Of a stretch of DNA of 64,000 nucleotides, positions 7,805 to 15,919 are shown piece by piece. The translations under genes and the position numbers were made by a program. Below the pieces are notes generated by a model, which saw only the letters and a list, made by a program, of their open reading frames with translations, had not been told where the DNA came from and made no database searches. Positions within the stretch are counted from its first letter, which is position 1. Every line of letters starts with the position of its first letter. This DNA is from Lentzea nigeriaca. Lineage in GTDB: Bacteria > Actinomycetota > Actinomycetes > Mycobacteriales > Pseudonocardiaceae. The DNA lies in contig NZ_JAFBCX010000010.1 in NCBI RefSeq assembly GCF_016907955.1, positions 230,029 to 294,028 of the forward strand, written 5' to 3'.

Positions 7805-8281
7805 TCATCTGCCCACCGGTCCCTCGGCCATGGTGTCGAGCAGGTAGGCGTCGAGGTCCGGCTCGCCGGGCTCCAGCACGTGCCGCACCCACGCCCTGCG
7901 TTCGTGCTCCAGCGGCGGCAGCTCCCACACGCAGCCGATGAGGTCCTTCGGGATGACGCCGAAGTGCGTGAGGTCCGGGTCGGTCGAGCCGAGGAACGGC
8001 TGGTCGCCGGACACGGCGGTGCGGCAGTGCAGGACGTTGTCCCAGACCCAGTTGTAGGCGTTGAGGTACATGCCCGCGGCACTGCGGTGCAGGACGGTGA
8101 CCGTGGCGGGCGGGGTCGGGTCGGCGAAGTCCGGGTAGATCTTGGGCAGGAACGCGTAGGCGGCCGCGCGGACGTCGTCGGTGATCTCGAGGCCGGGAGT
8201 GACGACCTCGTAGCGCTTGACGTGTCTGCCCGCGACGACCAGCGGTTCCTTGACCGCCAGCTGCTTCTCGTAAAAAGCCAT
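7805..8281 (-). CDS. conserved-looking hypothetical protein
   Basis: The 158-residue product starts MAFYEKQLAVKEPLVVAGRH at ATG 8281. An open frame extends far upstream, but it runs antisense through the regulator gene and is rejected. The protein looks soluble and mixed alpha/beta, with Trp-rich segments (NAYNWVWDNVLHC and IGCVWELPPLEHERRAWVRH). No family is recognised. It is transcribed divergently from the WYL regulator gene, with a 48-base gap that carries an inverted repeat, so it is probably the regulator's target. Confidence 0.72.
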   Translation of the reverse strand: MAFYEKQLAVKEPLVVAGRHVKRYEVVTPGLEITDDVRAAAYAFLPKIYPDFADPTPPATVTVLHRSAAGMYLNAYNWVWDNVLHCRTAVSGDQPFLGSTDPDLTHFGVIPKDLIGCVWELPPLEHERRAWVRHVLEPGEPDLDAYLLDTMAEGPVGR

Positions 8282-8301
8282 GTGTCGAACATATGAGCTA
8301 T

Positions 8302-8322
8302 CACTGACACCTTGTGACAGTG
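8302..8322. promoter_or_regulatory. operator-like inverted repeat between divergent genes
   Basis: CACTGACA (8302-8309) and TGACAGTG (8315-8322) form an inverted repeat with 7 of 8 matches around a 5-base spacer. It sits just in front of the GTG start of the WYL regulator and 21 bases from the start of the divergent hypothetical gene. It is a good candidate for the regulator's own binding site. Confidence 0.5.
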
Positions 8323-8329
8323 TATTCGT

Positions 8330-9298
8330 GTGCGCGCGAGCCGGTTGGTGTCGTTGTTGCTCCTGCTGCAGACGAAGGGGCGGATGACGGCGCAGGCGCT
8401 GGCCGACGAGCTGGAGGTGTCGGTCCGCACGATCTACCGCGACGTGGAGTCGCTGCACGCTGCCGGGGTGCCGCTCTACGGCGACGCGGGACCGTCCGGC
8501 GGCTACCAGCTCCTCGACGGCTACCGCACGCGGCTGACGGGGCTGACCGAGCAGGAGGCGGAGTCGCTGTTCCTGGCCGGGCTGCCGGGCGCGGCCGCCG
8601 ACCTGGGCTTGGGCGACGCGGTGTCGGCGGCGCAGCTCAAGCTGATGGCGGCGTTGCCGTCGTCGATGCGCGACCGGGCGTCCCGCATGGCCGAGCGGTT
8701 CCACCTCGACGCACCCGCCTGGTACTACGAGGCGGAGCCCGCGCCGTTCCTGGGGCTCGTGGCGGACGCGGTGTGGCGCTCGCGGCTGCTGGAGGTCTCC
8801 TACCGGCGCTGGCGGGCGCCGGAGGAAGTGACGCGCGTGCTGCGGCCGCTGGGACTCGTGCTGAAGGCGGGCCGCTGGTACCTGGTCGCTCTGGGCTCGT
8901 CGCGGATCTCGACCTACCGGGTGTCGCAGATCCAGGCGGCCACCGTGCTGGAGGAGTCCTTCGAGCGGCCTTCCGGGTTCGACCTGGCGGCGCACTGGGC
9001 GGCGTCGCTGGAGGACTTCCAGGCACGTCAGTTCACCGGTGAGGCCGTGATCAGGTTGTCGCGGCGGGGTTTCGAGTCGTTCCCGTCCAACGTGGTGCCC
9101 GCCGTGGCGCGGGCGGCCGAGGAGTCCGCTGTGGACGATGACGGATGGGTGCGGGTGACGATCCCGATCGAGTCGATCGGGCACGCCACGGGCATGTTGC
9201 TGCGGATGGGCGGCGAGGTGGAGGTGCTCGCACCGGACGAGCTGCGCTCGCACGTGGCGGAGGTGGTGCGGCGGCTGGCGTCGCTCTACCTGCCGTAG
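8330..9298 (+). CDS. HTH/WYL domain transcriptional regulator (YafY family)
   Basis: The 322-residue protein has an N-terminal winged helix (RLVSLLLLLQTKGRMTAQAL, then VSVRTIYRDVESLHAAGVPL, about residues 5-50). A GPSGGYQL turn follows, then a WYL domain in the middle and a WCX-like C-terminus. WYL regulators bind DNA as dimers and sense ligands such as nucleic acids. The GTG at 8330 has no ribosome binding site, so the mRNA may be leaderless. The gene ends in a 13-base overlap with the convergent DUF3626 gene. The likely target is the divergent gene at 7805-8281. Confidence 0.9.
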   Translation: MRASRLVSLLLLLQTKGRMTAQALADELEVSVRTIYRDVESLHAAGVPLYGDAGPSGGYQLLDGYRTRLTGLTEQEAESLFLAGLPGAAADLGLGDAVSAAQLKLMAALPSSMRDRASRMAERFHLDAPAWYYEAEPAPFLGLVADAVWRSRLLEVSYRRWRAPEEVTRVLRPLGLVLKAGRWYLVALGSSRISTYRVSQIQAATVLEESFERPSGFDLAAHWAASLEDFQARQFTGEAVIRLSRRGFESFPSNVVPAVARAAEESAVDDDGWVRVTIPIESIGHATGMLLRMGGEVEVLAPDELRSHVAEVVRRLASLYLP

Positions 9299-10056
9299 CC
9301 GAACCGGGCGAGGTGGTGCCACAGGTGCTTCACGACCTGTGGTGCCGCTTCGGCGTTTTCGACGACGCGCGGGTCGATGAACCCGTTCTCGGCGATCTCC
9401 AGTCCCAGCGCGACGGACTCCGGCGAGCGGTACCCGGCGTTGTGCTGAAGCTCCTCGGTGGACAGCCGGAAACCCTCGTGCCGCTCGACCGGGCACGGCA
9501 GGTCGACGGTCCCGGTGAAGCTCGGGTCGAGCACGAGGGCCTCGACGTCGTCGAGCGTGACCGGGCCGTGGACGTGGGCCTCGATGTAGTTGTCGAGCGG
9601 GTCGCGGTCGTCGGCGTCGGCGAGGTCGATCAGCGCGAACCGTTGCGCGGTGCCGAAGTCGACGGGATCGAAGACGCTGTCGGGATAGCAGAACGTCGTC
9701 CGGTCGAGAATGGCTTCCTTCAGCCGCAGATGCGCCGAGCCGAACCTGGGCGCACCGCCGTGTGGCAGCCGCCGGTGGTTCAAGGCGCCGTACTTCGGCC
9801 GGTCGGCGGGGTTCGCGTCGTCGTAGGCGCCGCCGAACAGACGGCTCTCCCACTCCCAGCGGGCACCACCGGGATGGGCGGTGCGACCGCCGTTGCTGGT
9901 GCCGGTCTCGAACTGCGACCGGTACACGCCTTCGCGGGTCAGGGCGTCCAGGACGCCGCGGCCTGGGTGGAAGTTCAGCGTGACGCGGAGATCGCGCGGC
10001 AGCGGGCCGCCCGTGGCGAGGGCGTCGACGTGCGCGATCGCCTGTTCAAAGCTCAC
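9286..10056 (-). CDS. DUF3626 domain protein
   Basis: The 256-residue product matches the DUF3626 family pattern, which I recognise from VTLNFHPGRG, EGVYRSQFETGTSNGG, RPKYGALN and the late VEALVLDPSFTGT segments. The GTG at 10056 gives VSFEQAIAHVDALA and overlaps the end of the acetyltransferase gene by 11 bases, so it is translated with it. The frame continues upstream of this GTG but only as the antisense-like reading of the neighbour. The biochemical role of DUF3626 is not known to me. It is the last gene of a four-gene chain starting with the SNF2 helicase. Confidence 0.8.
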   Translation of the reverse strand: MSFEQAIAHVDALATGGPLPRDLRVTLNFHPGRGVLDALTREGVYRSQFETGTSNGGRTAHPGGARWEWESRLFGGAYDDANPADRPKYGALNHRRLPHGGAPRFGSAHLRLKEAILDRTTFCYPDSVFDPVDFGTAQRFALIDLADADDRDPLDNYIEAHVHGPVTLDDVEALVLDPSFTGTVDLPCPVERHEGFRLSTEELQHNAGYRSPESVALGLEIAENGFIDPRVVENAEAAPQVVKHLWHHLARFGYGR

Positions 10057-10585
10057 GGACCACCCTGCACGGGTTGCCGACGGCGAGCACGCGCGGCGGG
10101 ATGTCGCGGGTGACGACGCTGCCCGCACCGATCACCGCGTTGTCGCCGATGGTCACGCCGGCGCAGACGATGACGCCGCCGCCCAGCCACACGTTGTCGC
10201 CGATGGTGATCGGTGCGGCGGTCTCGAAGCGTTGGCGGCGGGCCTCGTGGTCCTCGATCGGGTGCAGCGCGGTGAGCAGCTGGGTGCGGGGGCCGATGGA
10301 GACGTCGTCGCCGATGGTGATCGTGGCGCAGTCCATGAGGATGGCGTCGTAGTTGAGGAAGCTGTTGGCGCCCATGTGGATCTGGTAGCCGTAGTCGCAC
10401 TGGAAGCGCGGCATGACCCACGAGCCCGCGCCGATGGACCCGAAGAGCTTCTCGATGACCGCGTGCGAGCGGGTGGCGTTGAACTCGTCGACGAGCTGCT
10501 GCGCGCGGCGGCGTTCGGCGACCAGTTCGGGGTCGGAGTCCTGGTACAGCTCGCCCGCCATCATCTTCTGCTTCTCGGTGATCAC
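10046..10585 (-). CDS. maltose/galactoside O-acetyltransferase-like (left-handed beta-helix)
   Basis: The 179-residue enzyme carries the hexapeptide repeats of the LacA/Maa family (ITIGDDVSIGP, APITIGDNVWLGGG and VTIGDNAVIGAGSVVTRDIP) and the family start KQKMMAGELYQDSDPELV. The catalytic His is seen in LLTALHPI. Such trimeric enzymes transfer acetyl groups from acetyl-CoA to sugars. The GTG at 10585 overlaps the TGA of the SWIM gene (GTGA), and a second GTG lies one codon upstream. The link to the helicase and SWIM genes is positional only. Confidence 0.87.
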   Translation of the reverse strand: MITEKQKMMAGELYQDSDPELVAERRRAQQLVDEFNATRSHAVIEKLFGSIGAGSWVMPRFQCDYGYQIHMGANSFLNYDAILMDCATITIGDDVSIGPRTQLLTALHPIEDHEARRQRFETAAPITIGDNVWLGGGVIVCAGVTIGDNAVIGAGSVVTRDIPPRVLAVGNPCRVVREL

Positions 10586-11340
10586 CACTCCAGAGTGCCC
10601 GAGCGCAGCAGCGCGCGTGCTCTGTTCGCCGCGATCTCCATCAGCGCGGTGAGTTCCGCGGCCTCGAATCCCGGCGGCGGTTCGACCGCGAGCACCACAG
10701 GTGTGGTGGTCGGGAGTCCTGGTTTCGCGGGCAGCTGACCTGTGGCTTCGTGCGAAACCACCACAGGTGTTCTGGTCCCGACGGGGCCGGCGACGCGCTG
10801 CTGGACCGCGTCGAGGAGTTCCTGTTCCGGTTTCCCCTTGAGCAGCAGGAGGACGAACGGGTCGGCGTCGAGCAGCCAGCCGACCTGGAACGCGAGCGCG
10901 GCCGCGTGCAGGCACGGCAGCTCCCAGCCTTCGCAGTCGCAGTCGGGTTCGAGGTCGCCGATGCCGGGCAGCAGGTCCACACCGGACTCTTCGGCGGCCT
11001 CGACCAGCGAGCGGGGCATGTCGTTGTCCAGCAACGCGGCGATGTGGCCAGCCTGCTCGGCGACGCGGTCGAGGAACCGTCCCCATTGGACTTCGGTGAG
11101 CACCGGCACGTGCACGGTGGTGTTGTGGACCGCGGAGTCGTCGTGCACGGACGCGTGCAGGCGGCCGGGGCTGACGGTGATCGGGCCGACGACGCCGGCG
11201 TGGGCGTAGCGGCGGCCGAGGCGCAGCAGCGTCGTGTCGAGGGCGGTGTCCTCCAGGGCCTTCACCCAGGCCTTGCCCCACCACGTGGTGGCGACACGGC
11301 GTTTCACCTTGGGGAACGCGGCGAATCCTCGTGCGGTCAT
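10582..11340 (-). CDS. SWIM zinc-finger protein
   Basis: The 252-residue protein starts MTARGFAAFPKVKRRVATTW. Its SWIM zinc finger has Cys134, Cys136, Cys143 and His145 (CDCEGWELPCLH). Actinobacterial SWIM proteins of this kind are commonly found beside SNF2-type helicases, as here: its ATG overlaps the helicase stop by one base (TGATG). It probably binds DNA or protein as the partner of the helicase; the exact role is not established. The tail is Pro/Thr-rich and ends in an Ala/Arg-rich helix. Confidence 0.9.
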   Translation of the reverse strand: MTARGFAAFPKVKRRVATTWWGKAWVKALEDTALDTTLLRLGRRYAHAGVVGPITVSPGRLHASVHDDSAVHNTTVHVPVLTEVQWGRFLDRVAEQAGHIAALLDNDMPRSLVEAAEESGVDLLPGIGDLEPDCDCEGWELPCLHAAALAFQVGWLLDADPFVLLLLKGKPEQELLDAVQQRVAGPVGTRTPVVVSHEATGQLPAKPGLPTTTPVVLAVEPPPGFEAAELTALMEIAANRARALLRSGTLEW

Positions 11341-13658
11341 CAAGAGCTCCTGAGCTGCACCAGTGAAGCGAGTTCGGCGTCGGTCAGTTCGGTGAAGGCG
11401 GCTTCTCCCGCGTGCAGGACGGCGTCGGCGAGGTCGCGTTTGTCCTGCAGGAGCGCGGCGATGCGTTCTTCGACGGTTCCTTCGGTGACGAGCTTGTGGA
11501 CCTGGACGGGCCTGGTCTGGCCGATGCGGTAGGCGCGGTCGGTGGCCTGGTCCTCGACGGCCGGGTTCCACCAGCGGTCGAAGTGGATCACGTGGTCGGC
11601 CCTGGTGAGGTTGAGGCCGGTGCCGGCGGCCTTCAAGGACAGCAGGAACACCGGGGCGCGGCCCTGCTGGAAGTCGTCGACCATCCGCTCGCGCTGGGGC
11701 ACGGGCGTGCCGCCGTGCAGGAACCGGGTGGGGTACTGGATGTGCTGGTCGAGCAGGCGCGCCATGCCGACGTACTGGGTGAAGATCAGCACCGAGCCGT
11801 CCTCGGCGATGATCGTGTCGAGCAGTTCGTCGAGCAGGTCGAGCTTGCCGGACGTGCCCTGCAGCGCGGTGTGGCCGAGATAGTGCGACGGGTGGTTGCA
11901 GATCTGCTTGAGCCCGGTCAGGAGCTTCAGCACGAGACCACGCCGCGCCATGCCGTCGCTGGTCGCGATCCGGTAGAGAATCTCCCTGGTCAGCGCTTCG
12001 TAGAGCGCGGCCTGCTCGGTGGTGAGCGAGACGGGCAGGTCGGTCTCGGTCTTCGCGGGCAGTTCCGGTGCGACGCCGGGGTCTGACTTGCGGCGGCGCA
12101 GCAGGAACGGCCGCACGACCTTGGCGAGGGTGTCGTCGGGTTCCGGCCAGCGGGTGCGGAACGCGCGGTGCGTGCCGAGCAGGCCCGGAGTCGTCCAGTC
12201 CAGGACGGCCCACAGCTCGGACAGCGAGTTCTCGACGGGCGTGCCGGACAGTGCGACGCGGGCGGCCGCGGGGATCGAGCGCAGGGCTTTGGCGGTGCCG
12301 GAGTGCGGGTTCTTGACGTGCTGGGCCTCGTCGGCGACGACCATGCCCCAGCTGTGGTCGCGCAACGCCTCCGCGTCGAGGCGCATGGTGCCGTAGGTGG
12401 TCAGCACGATGCCGGCGCCGGCGAGTGTCCGTTGTGGACCGTGGTAGCGGGTCACAGGCGTTCCCGGCGCGAAGCGGTGGATCTCGCGTTCCCAGTTGCC
12501 GAGCAGTGAGGCCGGGCAGACGACCAGCGTCGGGTGCTCGTGCTTCCGGTGCAGGTGCAGGGCGATGAGGGTGATGGTCTTGCCGAGGCCCATGTCGTCG
12601 GCGAGGCAGGCGCCGAGACCGAGGCCGGTCATGTGGGCGAGCCAGCGCAGGCCGTGGAGCTGGTAGTCGCGCAGGGTCGCCCGGAGTTCGCCCGGCGCCT
12701 CGATCTCCGGGATGGTCGTGATCGCCGTGGTGAGGCTGTGCGGGGCGACCTCGACGTGTTCGCCGTCGATGATCGCGGTGCCGGTGAGGGCGGCGGTCAC
12801 GGCGTGCACGGCGGTGATCGGGTTGAGCTGTTGCCGGGCCTTGCTCCTGAGGTTGGGGTCGACGAGCACCCACTGGTCGCGCAGGCGCACGACCGGGCGG
12901 CCGGCTTCGGCGATGACGTCCATCTCGGCGTCGGTCAGCGCCGAGCCACCGAGCGCGAGCTGCCAGTCGAACGTGAGCAGGTCGCCTGCCGTGAACTTCC
13001 CGCTCGGTTCTCCGATGACGGCTTTCGCGGACAACGACGTGGTGAGGTTCTTGGGCCAGTGGACCTCGATGTCGGTGGTGAGCAGTTCGGCGACCTCGTC
13101 GTCGGTGAGCTCGGCCTGGTCGAGCAGGCGTTGCAGCGGTGGCCAGGTGGCGCGGCCGATCGCGCGGATGGCGTCGAGCTCGCGGCCGGATCCGCGCACG
13201 TCGCGCGGGTAGGGGTCGGTGATGCCGCGGACCTGCACGATCGCGCGGAATCGCAGGTCGTCGGTCGTCTCGATGCGCAACGACAGCCTGATCTGCTCGT
13301 CGGCCCACGCCTTGAGCTCCGGCACCTCGCGGGGTTCGGCCCCGGCGAACGGCCCGGAGCCGGTGCGGGGCAGCGCGTCGGCGACGGCGTCGAGGAACTG
13401 GCGCAGTTCGTCGTAGTCGCCGTGCGCCGCGAGCTGCCGCAGGTGCAGTTCGTCGGCGTGGTCGAGCGGGCCGATTCGCCACGTGTCGTGGTTGCCCGCG
13501 GTGACGCTCGGCACGATCCGGCCGCGGGCGATCAGGTTGAGCGCGGTCGCGGTGGCCACTCCCCAGTAACCGTCGTCGGCGAGTACGTCTGGCAGGGCTT
13601 CGAGCAGGGGTTTTCCGTCCAGCTGGCCGAGTCTGGGCGGGTCGGCAGGCGCGAACAT
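11340..13658 (-). CDS. SNF2-family DEAD/DEAH box helicase
   Basis: The 772-residue protein has an N-terminal region typical of bacterial SNF2 proteins (about 1-320). An ATPase core follows, with DMGLGKT (355-361, Walker A), DEAQ (443-446, Walker B) and SGTPVEN. A C-terminal helicase lobe comes next (RMVDDFQQGRAPVFLLSLKA, then AGTGLNLTRADHVIHFD and ATDRAYRIGQTRPV). It is a DNA translocase or remodeller, related to the mycobacterial SNF2/SWIM pair. It leads a chain of four overlapping genes and is divergent from a TetR gene; the palindrome at 13664-13684 sits directly in front of its ATG. Confidence 0.93.
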   Translation of the reverse strand: MFAPADPPRLGQLDGKPLLEALPDVLADDGYWGVATATALNLIARGRIVPSVTAGNHDTWRIGPLDHADELHLRQLAAHGDYDELRQFLDAVADALPRTGSGPFAGAEPREVPELKAWADEQIRLSLRIETTDDLRFRAIVQVRGITDPYPRDVRGSGRELDAIRAIGRATWPPLQRLLDQAELTDDEVAELLTTDIEVHWPKNLTTSLSAKAVIGEPSGKFTAGDLLTFDWQLALGGSALTDAEMDVIAEAGRPVVRLRDQWVLVDPNLRSKARQQLNPITAVHAVTAALTGTAIIDGEHVEVAPHSLTTAITTIPEIEAPGELRATLRDYQLHGLRWLAHMTGLGLGACLADDMGLGKTITLIALHLHRKHEHPTLVVCPASLLGNWEREIHRFAPGTPVTRYHGPQRTLAGAGIVLTTYGTMRLDAEALRDHSWGMVVADEAQHVKNPHSGTAKALRSIPAAARVALSGTPVENSLSELWAVLDWTTPGLLGTHRAFRTRWPEPDDTLAKVVRPFLLRRRKSDPGVAPELPAKTETDLPVSLTTEQAALYEALTREILYRIATSDGMARRGLVLKLLTGLKQICNHPSHYLGHTALQGTSGKLDLLDELLDTIIAEDGSVLIFTQYVGMARLLDQHIQYPTRFLHGGTPVPQRERMVDDFQQGRAPVFLLSLKAAGTGLNLTRADHVIHFDRWWNPAVEDQATDRAYRIGQTRPVQVHKLVTEGTVEERIAALLQDKRDLADAVLHAGEAAFTELTDAELASLVQLRSS

Positions 13659-13663
13659 ACTAT

Positions 13664-13684
13664 GTACCGTACAGCATACGGTAC
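13664..13684. promoter_or_regulatory. palindromic operator between SNF2 helicase and TetR gene
   Basis: GTACCGTA (13664-13671) and TACGGTAC (13677-13684) are perfect 8-bp arms around CAGCA, and an extra half-site TACGGTA overlaps at 13682-13688. The site lies 6 bases from the helicase start and 16 from the TetR start, as expected for a TetR operator controlling both. Confidence 0.7.
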
Positions 13685-13699
13685 GGTAGGGTCACGTCC

Positions 13700-14464
13700 G
13701 TGATCGAACACACGGGCAGCGGTGACCCCGCGCGGACGCTGGCGTTACTGTGGCGCACGCAGGAGCGGACGAGCCGCAGGGGCAAGCCGGACCTGAGCGT
13801 CGACCGGATCGTGCAGGCGGGCATCGCGCTGGCCGACGCCGACGGGTTGAAGGCGCTGTCGATGCGCCGCGTGGCCGAGTCGCTGGGCGTCGGCACGATG
13901 TCGCTCTACACCTACGTGCCCGGCAAGGGCGAGCTGATCGACGTCATGGTCGACACCGTGCAGGCCGCGACCGGCCGCGAGGTGGTCGAGGGCTGGCGTG
14001 AGCACCTCACGTACGTGGCGCGGGAGAACCTGGCGCTGTACCGGCGTCACCCGTGGTTGTTGCAGGTCGCGCCGTCACGCACGGTACTGGGCCCGCAGGT
14101 CGCGGCGAAGTACGACTTCGAGCTGCGCGGCCTGGACGGCATCGGTCTGTCGGACGTGGAGATGGACTCGGTGCTGAACCTGGTCCTCGGGCACGTGCAG
14201 AACTCGGCACGCGGGCTGACGGCGGCCGCGGTGACCGAGAAGGAGACCGGGCTGACCGACCAGCAGTGGTGGGACGCGGCGGTTCCGTTCCTGATGACCG
14301 TGTTCGACGCGGCTCGCTATCCGGTCGCGTCGCGGGTCGGCAACGCGGTCGGTGAGGCGCACCAGAGCGCGTTCAGCCCGGAGCACTCGTTCGAGTTCGG
14401 GCTGACCATGATCCTCGACGGCATCGCCCAGCTGATCGCCACCCGATCCCACCCTGCTTGCTGA
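13700..14464 (+). CDS. TetR/AcrR family regulator with tetracycline-repressor-like C-terminus
   Basis: The 254-residue protein has an N-terminal helix-turn-helix (SVDRIVQAGIALADADGLKA, then LSMRRVAESLGVGTMSLYTY, about residues 33-72). The C-terminal part (HPWLLQVAPSRTVLGPQ, then EHSFEFGLTMILDGIAQL) resembles the TetR_C ligand-binding domain. It starts with GTG, 16 bases from the palindrome shared with the SNF2 operon, so it probably represses both itself and that operon. The inducing ligand is unknown. A structured hairpin follows the stop. Confidence 0.9.
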   Translation: MIEHTGSGDPARTLALLWRTQERTSRRGKPDLSVDRIVQAGIALADADGLKALSMRRVAESLGVGTMSLYTYVPGKGELIDVMVDTVQAATGREVVEGWREHLTYVARENLALYRRHPWLLQVAPSRTVLGPQVAAKYDFELRGLDGIGLSDVEMDSVLNLVLGHVQNSARGLTAAAVTEKETGLTDQQWWDAAVPFLMTVFDAARYPVASRVGNAVGEAHQSAFSPEHSFEFGLTMILDGIAQLIATRSHPAC

Positions 14465-14469
14465 CCGCA

Positions 14470-14514
14470 CGCGGGGCCCCCACGTACTCCAGGAGAGTAC
14501 GAAAGCTCCCCGCG
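14470..14514. terminator. nested hairpin after the TetR gene
   Basis: An outer stem, CGCGGGG (14470-14476) with CCCCGCG (14508-14514), encloses a perfect inner stem, GTACTC (14484-14489) with GAGTAC (14495-14500). It lies right after the TetR stop and can act as a terminator; there is no T-run. Confidence 0.6.
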
Positions 14515-14677
14515 TACTCCACGGCGGCGGGGTGGCGGCGGTTACGGGCTCATGACACCCGTGCGGGATGAGTGGGTAATTCCCGCGCGGTGTCCCTCAA
14601 CTGCCTACAGTTACGCCACGCGCAGTGGTGACGATCACCACGACGCGTGGACAGCACCGCCACAGGGAGGCCCGCTC

Positions 14678-15919
14678 GTGGTGATCGACTCGCAGCCGCG
14701 GCAGGCGCTGGTGCGCCGGGTCACCGGTCTCGCGCGGTCGACACCGGGGCGGTTGAGCCTGATCGTCGTGGTGCTGGTGCTGGCGAGTCTGGCCAGCGGC
14801 TGGCTGTCGACGTGGAGCGTGAACCGGCAGGAACGGGCGCTGGAGGACCTCGCGACCCGGTCGGAGCCCCTCTCGCACGCGGCGCAGGAGGTCTACCGGG
14901 CGTTGCAGGACGCCGACGCGACGGCGGCGAGCGCGTTCCTGTCCGGCGGGCTGGAGCCGCCCGCGTTGCGTGAACGCTACGAGGCCGACATCGCCCAGGC
15001 CCAGGCCGCGCTGTCGGTGGCCACGGCCTCCTCCCCCGACCTGACGGCGACGCTGTCCGCCCAGCTGCCCGTCTACACGGGACTGATCGAGACGGCGCGC
15101 ACGAACAACCGGCAGGGCTTCCCCGTGGGCGCGGCGTACCTGCGGGAAGCGTCCGGGCTGATGCGCACGCAGCTGCTGCCGTCGGCGCAGGAGCTGTACC
15201 GGGCGGAGACCGACCGGGTGGCCGGCGCGCAGGACGAGGCGGGCTTCCCGTGGGCTCCGGTGCTGGTGGCGCTGGCGTTCGTGATCGCGCTGGTGCTCAC
15301 CCAGCGGTACCTGACCCGCAAGACGAACCGGCTGCTCAACGTCGGCCTGCTGGTCGCGACCGGTGCGGCGGTGCTGTCGCTGCTGTGGGTGACGACAGTG
15401 TCGGTGCTGGTGATGAACGACGTCGCCGACTCGCGCAAGGCGTCGAAGACGGTCGACGTGCTGGCGCAGGCGCGGATCGCGACACTGACAGCGCGAGGCG
15501 ACGAGACCCTGACGCTGGTCGCGCGGGGTGCGGGCCAGGCCTACGAGAAGAGCTTCGTCGAGGTCTCCGAACGGCTGGAGGGCCAGCTCGACCAGGCCAA
15601 ACGGCTGGCCAACACCGAGGCCGTCGACCAGGCGATGCGGCACTTCCGCCAGTGGCAGCAGGTGCACCAGCGCATCCGCGGGGCCGACGACGCCGGTCAG
15701 TACAACGACGCGGTGGCGTTGATCGACAACCCGTACTTCGACTCCCTGGACAAGGACCTGGTGCGGGCGATCGGTGAGGCGCGGCAAGACTTCAGCGACG
15801 AGGTGGCGGTGGCGCGGGCGTCGCTCGCGGGCACCGTGGTCGGGGTGCTGGTGCTCGCGGTGATCAGCGCGGCAGGGTCGACGATGGGATTGTGGCAGCG
15901 GCTCAAGGAGTACCGGTGA
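14678..15919 (+). CDS. glnX: GlnX-type membrane sensor protein
   Basis: The 413-residue protein starts at GTG 14678, 7 bases after AGGGAGG. It has four predicted membrane helices: about 26-45, 190-212 (VLVALAFVIALVL), 222-250 (LLVATGAAVLSLLW) and one at the C-terminus. Between them lie two extracytoplasmic helical domains. This is the layout of mycobacterial GlnX, the membrane partner that passes amino-acid signals from GlnH to PknG. The order glnX-glnH-pknG is the same here, and the end of glnX overlaps glnH by 4 bases. The assignment rests mostly on this context. Confidence 0.87.
   Translation: MVIDSQPRQALVRRVTGLARSTPGRLSLIVVVLVLASLASGWLSTWSVNRQERALEDLATRSEPLSHAAQEVYRALQDADATAASAFLSGGLEPPALRERYEADIAQAQAALSVATASSPDLTATLSAQLPVYTGLIETARTNNRQGFPVGAAYLREASGLMRTQLLPSAQELYRAETDRVAGAQDEAGFPWAPVLVALAFVIALVLTQRYLTRKTNRLLNVGLLVATGAAVLSLLWVTTVSVLVMNDVADSRKASKTVDVLAQARIATLTARGDETLTLVARGAGQAYEKSFVEVSERLEGQLDQAKRLANTEAVDQAMRHFRQWQQVHQRIRGADDAGQYNDAVALIDNPYFDSLDKDLVRAIGEARQDFSDEVAVARASLAGTVVGVLVLAVISAAGSTMGLWQRLKEYR

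Noticed and set aside
10582..13482. Long minus-strand frame running from the SNF2 region into the SWIM gene
   Set aside because: The upper part is an out-of-frame, Arg/Pro-rich reading of the helicase gene; only the last 252 residues (from 11340) are the real SWIM protein.
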